64,000 nt of DNA from Deltaproteobacteria bacterium. GTDB lineage: Bacteria; Myxococcota_A; Polyangia; Polyangiales; JADJMO01. The stretch covers positions 10,525 to 74,524 of the forward strand of contig JACPFM010000136.1 of assembly GCA_016182965.1 (NCBI GenBank), in the 5' to 3' direction. Position numbers and translations under genes: made by a program. Positions 42,296 to 49,780 of this stretch are shown here, piece after piece. Every line of letters begins with the position of its first letter. The first letter of the stretch is position 1. The notes under the pieces were generated by a model. That model made no database searches. It saw only the letters and a program-made list of their open reading frames with translations, and had not been told where the DNA came from.

Positions 42296-42774
42296 AGTAC
42301 GCCTTCGCCGGCGTCGCCGTCATCGTCGCCGCTGGGGCCGCGGCGTGCGTCTTCGACGCGCGGTTCGAAGACGGCGGCGCCGCGCCGCTCGCCGACGCGG
42401 GCGAACGCGGGGCGACGGACACGGAGTCGTCGAGCACCGCCGAACCCGGCGTGACCGGCGACTCGAGCGATGCGGGTGCGTTCGACGACACCGGCTCGTC
42501 TCTCGATTCGGGCGAGACGGCATCGGGCGGCGACGCAGGGTCGGCCGTCGAGACCGCCGCCGGCGGCGACGCCGCGCCGACCGTCGACAGCCTGACCGGC
42601 GGCGACACGGGCGGGAGTGACGTCGTTGCAGCGCCGGTTCCGGACGCCGGTTTGGACTCGTTGCCCAAGCCAGATGCCCTTCCCGATACACCACGCGCGG
42701 ACGCTCCGCCCGACGGCCCGCCAGACGAGCTGCCTGGAGACGGGAGTGCTGAGGTTCCGGTGTGGCCGCCGTAG
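42292..42774 (+). CDS. Asp/Ser/Gly-rich lipoprotein
   Basis: This 160-residue protein has a signal peptide with lipobox GAAAC and then a low-complexity chain of Asp, Gly, Ser, Thr, Ala and Pro (SGGDAGSAVETAAGGDAAPTV). It has almost no predicted fold and probably serves as an extended surface stalk. It begins inside the stop of the FecR-like gene (ATGA) and is the third gene of the sigma operon. The target of the sigma-FecR pair may include this protein. The following 285 bp hold only the Calx-beta remnant. Confidence 0.7.
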   Translation: MKYAFAGVAVIVAAGAAACVFDARFEDGGAAPLADAGERGATDTESSSTAEPGVTGDSSDAGAFDDTGSSLDSGETASGGDAGSAVETAAGGDAAPTVDSLTGGDTGGSDVVAAPVPDAGLDSLPKPDALPDTPRADAPPDGPPDELPGDGSAEVPVWPP

Positions 42775-42790
42775 CCGACATGCATCCCGC

Positions 42791-43012
42791 AGCAAGAGGG
42801 TCACCGTCTTGGTGATCGGCGACAACTCCGTCGAGCCGAACGAGACGTTCTTCGTCGACCTGCGGTGAACGCGAACATCGCGGACGACCAGGGCCTCGGC
42901 AGCGTCGGCAACGACGACGGAGCGCGTCGGGGCTCGTTGGAGGTCGAGCGCACCGCTCGTCGGAGCGGGAGTGCTCGGTCTCGGTTTCTTGTTGGCCAAA
43001 AGACGACACGCG
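42791..43012 (+). pseudogene. Remnant of a Calx-beta surface protein with sorting-like tail
   Basis: Positions 42791-42865 read SKRVTVLVIGDNSVEPNETFF, which closely matches the end of the Calx-beta repeats in the gene at 49781-51652. A stop (TGA, 42866) interrupts. In another frame, NANIADDQGLGSVGNDD continues the same motif, and a third segment in the first frame encodes APLVGAGVLGLGFLLAKRRH, a hydrophobic helix with a basic end like a surface-sorting tail. At least two compensating frame breaks and a deletion near 42865 are needed to explain it. It has no start codon and no other part of the gene upstream. Confidence 0.75.
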
Positions 43013-43059
43013 GGATGCGGCGTCGAGCCGCACCCCGCGCGCTTCCTCTCAGCTCGGGC

Positions 43060-44505
43060 TCACGGCTTGACGTCAGGCGGGCCGACGTCGGGCTTGCCGG
43101 CGTCGGGGATGCCGATCTCCGGTGTACTGACGTCCGGTGTGCCGATGTCGGGGATGCCGACCTCCGGGGGACCCGCGTCGGCCGCACCGACGCAGGTCGA
43201 TCCGCTGCAGATCTGGCCGGCCGCGCACTTCACGCCACAGCCGCCGCAGTTGTTCGGATCGCTGGTGGTCACCGCGCACCGATCGCCGCACTTCGTCGTG
43301 CCCGACGGGCAGCCGCAGCCGCCGCCCACGCACGCCATCCCGCCGGTGCAGGTGATCCCGCAGCCGCCGCAATTGGTCGAGTCGGTCTTGGTGTCGACGC
43401 ACGCGCCCGCGCACTCCGTCGTCCCGGTAGGGCAGGTCGTCGCGCAGGTGCCCTTCGCGCATACCTGACCGGTCGCGCACTTGGTGCCGCAGGCGCCGCA
43501 GTGGCTCGGATCGCTCTTGGTGTCGACGCACACGCCCGAGCAGTCGGTCATGCCCGGGCCGCAGCTGCACGCGCCGGCGTTGCACGTCTTGCCGCCCGAG
43601 CACACGACGCCACAGCCGCCGCAGTTGCTCGAGTCCTTGGAGGTGTCGACGCAGGCGCCGCCGCAGCTCGTGGTCCCGGTCGCGCAGGTCGCCGTGCATG
43701 CGCTCGCCGTGCACACCGATGGCGAGGTGCACGCACTGCCGCAGGCGCCGCAGTTGGCCGGATCGCTCGTCGTGTTGGTGCACGAGCCCGAGCACACGGT
43801 CTCGCCCGCGCCGCAGCTGCAGGTTCCCGCGATGCACGTCTGACCGCCCGTGCAGGTGACACCGCAGCCGCCGCAGTTCTTGCCGTCGCTCTTGAGGTCG
43901 ATGCATGCGCCTTCGCACGCGGTCAGGCCCGTCGCGCAGCTCGCCGCGCACTTGCCGGCCGAGCACACCGGCGAGGCGCCGGTGCACGCGGTGCCGCAGG
44001 TGCCGCAGTTGGCCGGATCGCTCGCCATGTCGACGCACTTGCCGCCGCAGTCGACGGTGCCGGCCGGGCACACGCACTCGCCGCTGCAGATCTGATCCTC
44101 GCGACAGGCGGTGCCGCACGCCCCGCAGTTGCGCTCGTCGCTGCCGAGATCGACGCAGCCGCCGCTGCAGTTCGTGAGCCCCGCGGTGCACGACGACGCG
44201 CACGCCCCGCTGGCGCAAACGGCGCCCGACGCGCACGCCGTCCCACACGCGCCGCAGTTCGCTGGATCGGAGAGGATCGCGACGCACTTGTCGCCGCACA
44301 GGCGTTCGTCGGCGTTCTCGCAGAGCGTGGAGCCGCCGTCGACCAGGCCGTCGGTCGCGCCGTCGAGGCTGGCGTCGTCGAGCGGGCCGTCGGCGCCGCC
44401 GGTGTCGGCGGGCGGATCGGTCATGATTTCGGTGCCGCCGCCGCAGGCGGCGAACGCGGCGGCAGCGGCGCACAAGGCGAAGAGAGAGACGTAGGGAACT
44501 CGCAT
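43060..44505 (-). CDS. Cys-rich repeat lipoprotein (NCGxCG type)
   Basis: This 481-residue surface lipoprotein has a signal peptide with lipobox AAFAAC, an Asp/Gly/Thr linker (PPADTGGADGPLDDASLDG) and about eleven repeats of a unit such as SDPANCGACGTACASGAVC with flanking CSGGCVDL. Each unit has about six Cys, presumably disulfide-bonded. The C-terminus is a Pro/Asp/Ile repeat tail (GIPDIGTPDVSTPEIG). The ATG at 44505 starts the signal peptide. It diverges from the gene at 44721, whose Cys repeats are related, with 215 bp between starts. An adhesive or spacer role is plausible. Confidence 0.8.
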   Translation of the reverse strand: MRVPYVSLFALCAAAAAFAACGGGTEIMTDPPADTGGADGPLDDASLDGATDGLVDGGSTLCENADERLCGDKCVAILSDPANCGACGTACASGAVCASGACASSCTAGLTNCSGGCVDLGSDERNCGACGTACREDQICSGECVCPAGTVDCGGKCVDMASDPANCGTCGTACTGASPVCSAGKCAASCATGLTACEGACIDLKSDGKNCGGCGVTCTGGQTCIAGTCSCGAGETVCSGSCTNTTSDPANCGACGSACTSPSVCTASACTATCATGTTSCGGACVDTSKDSSNCGGCGVVCSGGKTCNAGACSCGPGMTDCSGVCVDTKSDPSHCGACGTKCATGQVCAKGTCATTCPTGTTECAGACVDTKTDSTNCGGCGITCTGGMACVGGGCGCPSGTTKCGDRCAVTTSDPNNCGGCGVKCAAGQICSGSTCVGAADAGPPEVGIPDIGTPDVSTPEIGIPDAGKPDVGPPDVKP

Positions 44506-44720
44506 ATGGGGTTGGTTCCTGGTCGCCCGCCCGAGCTGACAGGCGCTTGGCAGCGTCAGCACAGATGTCACATCACCGTCCTCGCGCAGCAGGGCGCGAG
44601 CCGCGCCGGAGGCAGGTCGGATCGCTTGTCTGCTTCGCTCGTGCTCGGGGCACTGTAGGCATCGGCGCACTCTCGGCAGCGCGCCGTAGGCGATCCGACG
44701 AGACACCAAACGAGGGGCTC

Positions 44721-47132
44721 ATGCGCAAAGTTTCTTGCCTTGGGGTCGGCATCCTGCTGGCCGCGTTGACCGGTTGCGGCGGCGGCGACGCCGCTCCAGA
44801 GGAGCAACCGGCCGCCGACACGGGCGATCTGCCCGAGACGTCGAACGAAACGGGCGGGCCCGAGGACAGCGGTGCGCCGGACACCGGCGGGCCCGAGGAC
44901 AGCGGTGCGCCGGACACCGGCGGGCCCGAGGACAGCGGTGCGCCGGACACCGGCGGGCCCGAGGACAGCGTCGCGCCGGACACCGGCGGGCCCGAGGACA
45001 GCGGTGCGCCGGACACCGGCGGGCCCGAGGACAGCGTCGCGCCGGACACCGGCGGGCCCGACGGCGGCGGACCCGAGGACGCGGCGGACGGCGCGATCGC
45101 GGACGGTTCGGACGCGGCCGAGACCTGCACCGGCACGGTGTGCACGACCTCGTCGGGCTCGGCGTGCGTCGACCTCGCGACCGATCTCGCGCACTGCGGC
45201 GCGTGCGGCAACTCGTGCACCGCGCCCGCGAACGCCTCCGCCACGTGCGCGTCGTCCTCGTGCGGTTTCGCGTGCAACGCAGGGTTCGGCGACTGCAACG
45301 CCACCGCCTCCGACGGCTGCGAGAAGAGCCTCACCGACGATCCGGCCAACTGCGGCGGCTGCGGCACCGTGTGCGCGTTGGCGAACGTCGCGACGCACGG
45401 CTGCAGCAGCGCTGGGTGCACCGTCGTCACCTGCACCGCGAGCTACGCGAACTGCGACACCACCGCGTCGAACGGCTGCGAGTCGCACCTGCCGACGGAC
45501 GTGAACAACTGCGGCGCGTGCGGCAACAAGTGCGTGCTCGCGCACGCGGTGCCGAAGTGCGAGGCGAGCGCTTGCGGCATCGCGTCGTGCGATGCGGGCT
45601 ACCACGATCTCGACAAGAACCCGGTCAACGGCTGCGAGTACGCGTGCACGCCGACTGTCGGCGAGGACAAACCCGACGACGGCTTCGGCGACACCAATTG
45701 TGACGGCATCGACGGAGACATCACCAAGGCGATCTTCGTTTCGCCGACCGGCGATGACACCACCGGCGACGGCACGATGGCCAAGCCCTATCGCACGCTG
45801 ACGAAGGGGATTTCGGCGGCGGCCTTGGCGGGCAAGGACGTGTACGCCGACAAGGGCGTCTACGCGGACACCGCCGTCAGCCTCGCCGACGGCGTGAGCA
45901 TCTACGGCGGGTACGACCGGGCCACACCGTTCACCGGCGCGCCGGCCGGCTACTGGGGGCGCGGCGCGGCCAACGTCTCGCGCGTCAACGGGGGGCTGTC
46001 CACCGTCGCCGCCGTCGGGCTCACCAAGGCGACGATGCTCGATCGGTTCACCATCACCTCGGCGAACGGCTCGACGAACCTGGCCGGCGAGGGCGAGGCG
46101 AGCATCGCGATCGTCGTCGCCGCCAGCGGCGCGAACTTCTCGCTCCGCAGCTCGATCGTAGCGGCGGGCAACGGCGGCAACGGCACCGCGGGCGGCACGG
46201 CCGCGGCAGGTGCGAGCGGCAGCCCCGGGAGCAAGGGCGGCGACAGTGCGACCAACGGCGGAACCCCCGCTTGCCTGTCGAACCCGCAGCCGGTGAGCGG
46301 CCCGAGCGGAACCGGCGGCTGCAGCAACCCCGGAGGTGCTGGCGGCGCACCAGGGCTGAACACCACCAATGGCACCGCGGGCGGCCCCGGGAGTGGCGGC
46401 GCATCCGGCGGAACCGCCGGTACCGGCGCGGCCGCGTGCCTCGGCGGCTCGTCGTCGACGCCGGCGACCAACGGCGGAAACGGCTCCCCGGGCGCGACCG
46501 GTACCACCGGCGCCGAAGGTGTCGGCGGCAACGGCACCGGCTCGATCGGCGGCATCACCTGGACGGCGTCGAACGGCGCCAACGGCAGCACCGGCACCAA
46601 CGGCGCCGGCGGCGGCGGCGGGGGCGGCGGCGGCGGCGGCAACGGGATCAGCGGCTCGGCCTCGTGCTGCCCGTCGTACGGCGCCGCGGGCGGCGGCGGT
46701 GGTGGCGGCGGCTGCGGTGGCGAGGGCGGCAAAGCAGGCAAGGGCGGCGGAGCGTCGTTCGCGCTGCTCGTCATCGGCTCCAACGTCCGCATCGAGAACG
46801 TCCAGCTGACCGCGGGCAACGGTGGCAACGGCGGCGCCGGGACGCTCGGCGGCACCGGCGGCACCGGTGGTGGCGGCGGCGCCGGCGGCTCGAAGTCGGG
46901 CAACATGGGCGCCGGAGGAACCGGCGGCAACGGCGGCAACGGCGGCAACGGCGGCAACGCCGGCGGCGGCGGCGGCGGGCCGTCGATCGTGATCGCGAAG
47001 TCGGGCTCGGCCGAGGTCACGCGCGTGGGCTCCAACGTGCTGAACACGGGCACCGGCGGCACGCAGGGCGGCAACTTCGTCCTCGGATCGCCGGCGCAGC
47101 CCGGCGTCACGGCGGCCGAGCGCGCGCTCTGA
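44721..47132 (+). CDS. Surface lipoprotein: DTGGPEDSGAP repeats, Cys repeats, beta-helix and Gly-rich tail
   Basis: This 803-residue protein begins with a signal peptide ending in a lipobox (LLAALTGC), an 11-residue tandem repeat (PDTGGPEDSGA type, residues 46-113), and then Cys-rich units similar to the NCGACG lipoproteins. From about residue 336 a parallel-beta-helix-like domain appears (DUF1565-type: FVSPTGDDTTGDGTMAKPYRTL, VYADKGVYADTAV, VSIYGGYDR). Residues 475-790 are very Gly-rich (GGNGGNGGAGTLGG), PE_PGRS-like in look only. ATG at 44721 follows GAGGGG. It probably forms a long surface fibre or adhesin. No catalytic motif is seen. Confidence 0.8.
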   Translation: MRKVSCLGVGILLAALTGCGGGDAAPEEQPAADTGDLPETSNETGGPEDSGAPDTGGPEDSGAPDTGGPEDSGAPDTGGPEDSVAPDTGGPEDSGAPDTGGPEDSVAPDTGGPDGGGPEDAADGAIADGSDAAETCTGTVCTTSSGSACVDLATDLAHCGACGNSCTAPANASATCASSSCGFACNAGFGDCNATASDGCEKSLTDDPANCGGCGTVCALANVATHGCSSAGCTVVTCTASYANCDTTASNGCESHLPTDVNNCGACGNKCVLAHAVPKCEASACGIASCDAGYHDLDKNPVNGCEYACTPTVGEDKPDDGFGDTNCDGIDGDITKAIFVSPTGDDTTGDGTMAKPYRTLTKGISAAALAGKDVYADKGVYADTAVSLADGVSIYGGYDRATPFTGAPAGYWGRGAANVSRVNGGLSTVAAVGLTKATMLDRFTITSANGSTNLAGEGEASIAIVVAASGANFSLRSSIVAAGNGGNGTAGGTAAAGASGSPGSKGGDSATNGGTPACLSNPQPVSGPSGTGGCSNPGGAGGAPGLNTTNGTAGGPGSGGASGGTAGTGAAACLGGSSSTPATNGGNGSPGATGTTGAEGVGGNGTGSIGGITWTASNGANGSTGTNGAGGGGGGGGGGGNGISGSASCCPSYGAAGGGGGGGGCGGEGGKAGKGGGASFALLVIGSNVRIENVQLTAGNGGNGGAGTLGGTGGTGGGGGAGGSKSGNMGAGGTGGNGGNGGNGGNAGGGGGGPSIVIAKSGSAEVTRVGSNVLNTGTGGTQGGNFVLGSPAQPGVTAAERAL
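44856..45066 (+). repeat. 33-bp tandem repeat in a surface-protein gene
   Basis: About six near-identical 33-bp units encode the 11-residue unit GGPEDSGAPDT, with only GCG/GTC changes between units giving A or V. Units such as GGGCCCGAGGACAGCGGTGC recur verbatim. Copy-number variation among strains is likely and would keep the frame. Confidence 0.9.
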
Positions 47133-47199
47133 GCGGCGATTCGCGCCGCGCGCGATGGAGCCAACGCTCCCCGCGCGCGGCGCGTCTCTTTTGGGCTGT

Positions 47200-47865
47200 C
47201 TACCGCGCGAGGGCGCCGAGCGCCGCGCGGTGCGTGAAGGGGAGCGCGATCTCGAGGAACCATCCGGCGGCCCGCCGCCGCGCCGCGACGCTCGCCTCGC
47301 GCGCGCCCTTCTTGCGGAGCGCCGCCTGGATCACCCGCGCGACCCTGGCTGCCTCCTTCTCCTGCGGATCGACCTTGGCGTGCCTCGACTTCACACGCTC
47401 TTCGCGCACGCGCGTCTCGAGCTCGCGCACCGACAGATCGTCGACGCTGCGCTTGCGACCGCGCACCTCGACGCCGGCGGTCACGAGCTCTTCGACCGTG
47501 TCGATCTCCTTGGTCGCGGCGGTGAGGCGCGCGAGCGCGTAGGACTTCTCGGCGCCGAGTGCGAGGGCCTGCTTGCGCGGCACGGTCTTGACGATGTGCA
47601 TCAGCTCGAACGCGCGGCTGCGGCTCATCAGCCTGCGCGCCTTCAACAGCTCGCCGAGCGACGCGAACCCGAGCGCCGCGTAGAGCTTCTTGTCCTGCAG
47701 CTCTCGCAGCGCGGTGCCGATGTCGTAGAAGTCCTCGGTGATGCGCTGCATGCGGCGCGCGATGAGCTCGAGGAGCTCGTGCGCGCGCTTGACGGCGGCG
47801 GTCTCGGTGCTCTTGGCCAGACGTGCGAGGTCCTTCGCGAGCTTGGGGCCGGTGACGCGCTTCAT
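47200..47865 (-). CDS. Hypothetical, possibly DNA-binding, protein
   Basis: This 221-residue, strongly basic and mostly helical protein has segments such as ARRMQRITEDFYDIGTALRELQ, LYAALGFASLGELLKARRLMSRSRAFELM and EKSYALARLTAATKEI. The middle region (about 60-110) reads like a helix-turn-helix followed by a Lys/Arg-rich C-terminal half. No family was identified. Two near-identical 20-bp palindromes lie upstream of the start (47892-47933), which fits binding of its own control region, but this is inferred. Isolated gene between two surface-protein clusters. Confidence 0.55.
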   Translation of the reverse strand: MKRVTGPKLAKDLARLAKSTETAAVKRAHELLELIARRMQRITEDFYDIGTALRELQDKKLYAALGFASLGELLKARRLMSRSRAFELMHIVKTVPRKQALALGAEKSYALARLTAATKEIDTVEELVTAGVEVRGRKRSVDDLSVRELETRVREERVKSRHAKVDPQEKEAARVARVIQAALRKKGAREASVAARRRAAGWFLEIALPFTHRAALGALAR

Positions 47866-47891
47866 GGCCCGAGCCTACCGCCAATCGGACC

Positions 47892-47933
47892 GAGTCCACA
47901 CGTGTGGACTCCCGAGTCCACGTGTGTGGACTC
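47892..47933. promoter_or_regulatory. Paired 20-bp palindromes upstream of the 221-residue gene
   Basis: GAGTCCACACGTGTGGACTC (47892-47911) is a perfect 20-bp palindrome, and GAGTCCACGTGTGTGGACTC (47914-47933) is a near-perfect one, centres 22 bp apart (about two helical turns). They sit 27-68 bp upstream of the minus-strand start at 47865. The arrangement is that of a tandem operator for a dimeric regulator. Confidence 0.7.
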
Positions 47934-48008
47934 CGTCCGGCGCGCCCTCGGTCACAGACGACGACGGGCCGCGGCGCGCACCGCGGCCCGTCGATCGTAA
48001 TCCGCTCG

Positions 48009-49583
48009 TCAGCCGGCGAGGCCGATGTCCGGCCGGCCTGCATCGACCAGGCCGCCTGCATCGACCCCACCGCCCGCGTCGACCCCGCCGCCGGCATCGA
48101 CCCCAGCGCCGGCATCGACCGCAGCGGCGGCATCGACCGCACCGCCCGCGTCGATTCCCACGCCGCCGTCGACCCCTCCCGCCGCCACGCACGAAACGCT
48201 GACGCAGATCCGCCCGCTGCCGCACGCGTTGCCGCAGGTGCCGCAGTTGTTCGGATCGGTCGACGTGGCCACGCACTGCGTGCCACAGAGCGTCATGCCG
48301 GACGGGCACCCGCAGCCGCCACCGACGCAGAGCTTCCCACCCGTGCACGTGACGCCGCACGCGCCGCAGTTGCTCGAGTCGCTCGACAGGTTGACGCACG
48401 AGCCGGCGCAGTTTGTGGTGCCCGTGGGGCAGCTCGTGGTGCACGTGTTCGACGAGCAGACCTGCGTGCTCGTGCAGGTGGTCCTGCAGCTGCCGCAGTT
48501 CTTCGGATCGCTCTTGACGTCGGTGCAGACGCCGCCGCAGTCGCTGAGGCCGCCCGCGCAGGTGCAGGCGCCCGCGTTGCAGGTCTTGCCGCCGGTGCAG
48601 GTGACCCCGCACGCGCCGCAGTTCGAGGGATCCTTGCTCGTGTCGACGCAGCTGCCGCCGCAGCTCGTCGTGCCGGTCGGACAGCTCGACAGGCACGCGC
48701 CGGCGGAGCAGACCTGCCCGGTGGCGCACTTGGTTCCGCAGCCGCCGCAGCTGTTCACGTCGGTGCGCGTGTCGGTGCAGGCGCCCGAGCAGAGCGCCTG
48801 CCCCGTCGGGCACGCGCAGGCGCCGCTCACGCACGTCTGCGCGCCGGTGCAGGTAGTCCCGCAGCTGCCGCAGTTGGTGTTGCTGCTCGTCACGTCGACG
48901 CAGGATCCGCTGCAGCTCGTCAGGCCCGTGCCGCAGGTCGAGGTGCACGCACCCGCGGAGCACACGCTCGGCGAGGCGCACGTCAGGGTGCAGCTGCCGC
49001 AGTTGGCCGGATCGCTCGAGAGATCGGCGCACTTGCCGCCGCACTCGAACGTGCCGCTCGGGCACGCGCAACCTCCGGTCGTGCAGGCCTGATCCGTACG
49101 ACAGGCCGTGACGCAGGTGCCGCAGTGCTTCGGATCGCTCGTGGTGTCGACGCACGCGCCGGAGCAGCTCGTCAGGCCGGTGGAGCACGTGTCCGCGCAG
49201 GCGCCGGACGAGCAGACCTTGCCCGCCGCGCACACGGCGCCGCAATCGCCGCAGTTCGCGGGATCGGAGAGGATGTCTCTGCAGCTGCCCGAGCACAGCT
49301 TCTCGCCGGCGCTGCACAGCGCGCTCGCGCCGCCATCGGCGTCGAGCAGCGCGTCGTCGGCGGCGTCACCTGCAGCGCCGCCGTCGCCGCTGGTTTCGGC
49401 CTCGGATCGGTCGTCGCCGATCGAGCCGTCTTCGCGCGCGGTCTCGTCGCTCGCCGTGTCGGCGCCGCCGTCGACGGGGACGTCATCGGGAAGTTCATCG
49501 CCGCCGCCGCAGCCGGACGCGTAGATCGCGGGCGGCGCGAGCAGGAGCACGAGAGGAAGCACTCTGCCGAGGTGTGATCGCAT
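48009..49583 (-). CDS. Cys-rich repeat lipoprotein (NCGxCG type)
   Basis: This 524-residue protein is a close relative of the one at 43060-44505. It has a signal peptide and Cys (IYASGC), an Asp/Gly/Ser linker, about twelve Cys units of the kind SDPANCGDCGAVCAAGKVC and CSGSCVDV, and a C-terminal tail of tandem Val-Asp-Ala-Gly-Gly units (GGVDAGGGVDAGG). The tail units are near-identical 18-bp DNA repeats. The ATG at 49583 gives MRSHLGRVLPLVLLLAPP. It diverges from the Calx-beta gene at 49781 with 197 bp between the starts, the same arrangement as in the first pair. A surface adhesive or structural role is plausible. Confidence 0.8.
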   Translation of the reverse strand: MRSHLGRVLPLVLLLAPPAIYASGCGGGDELPDDVPVDGGADTASDETAREDGSIGDDRSEAETSGDGGAAGDAADDALLDADGGASALCSAGEKLCSGSCRDILSDPANCGDCGAVCAAGKVCSSGACADTCSTGLTSCSGACVDTTSDPKHCGTCVTACRTDQACTTGGCACPSGTFECGGKCADLSSDPANCGSCTLTCASPSVCSAGACTSTCGTGLTSCSGSCVDVTSSNTNCGSCGTTCTGAQTCVSGACACPTGQALCSGACTDTRTDVNSCGGCGTKCATGQVCSAGACLSSCPTGTTSCGGSCVDTSKDPSNCGACGVTCTGGKTCNAGACTCAGGLSDCGGVCTDVKSDPKNCGSCRTTCTSTQVCSSNTCTTSCPTGTTNCAGSCVNLSSDSSNCGACGVTCTGGKLCVGGGCGCPSGMTLCGTQCVATSTDPNNCGTCGNACGSGRICVSVSCVAAGGVDGGVGIDAGGAVDAAAAVDAGAGVDAGGGVDAGGGVDAGGLVDAGRPDIGLAG

Positions 49584-49780
49584 GACCGGTGAGTGCCGCC
49601 GCCACGTCGTCGGCTGACTGTGGCCGGCTCGAATCGATGCGCGGACGACGGTCGAACCGCAGCGCAGGCTCGGGCGAGCTCGCGACGTCGCTGCAGGCCG
49701 TCGTGTCAGCCCCCCCGCTCCTCGCGGCACCAAGGAAGCGTGCCGACGTTCGCGCCGGCGATGGAACCGGAGGCTTATCG

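Noticed and set aside
44506..44720. Sigma-54-like promoter near TTGGCAGCGTCAGCAC
   Set aside because: The GG-N10-GC spacing and the conserved bases do not fit the -24/-12 consensus well enough to report.
47155..48000. Plus-strand frame opposite the 221-residue basic protein
   Set aside because: Contains no domain and would span the palindromes. The minus-strand gene has better codon use and a reasonable start.
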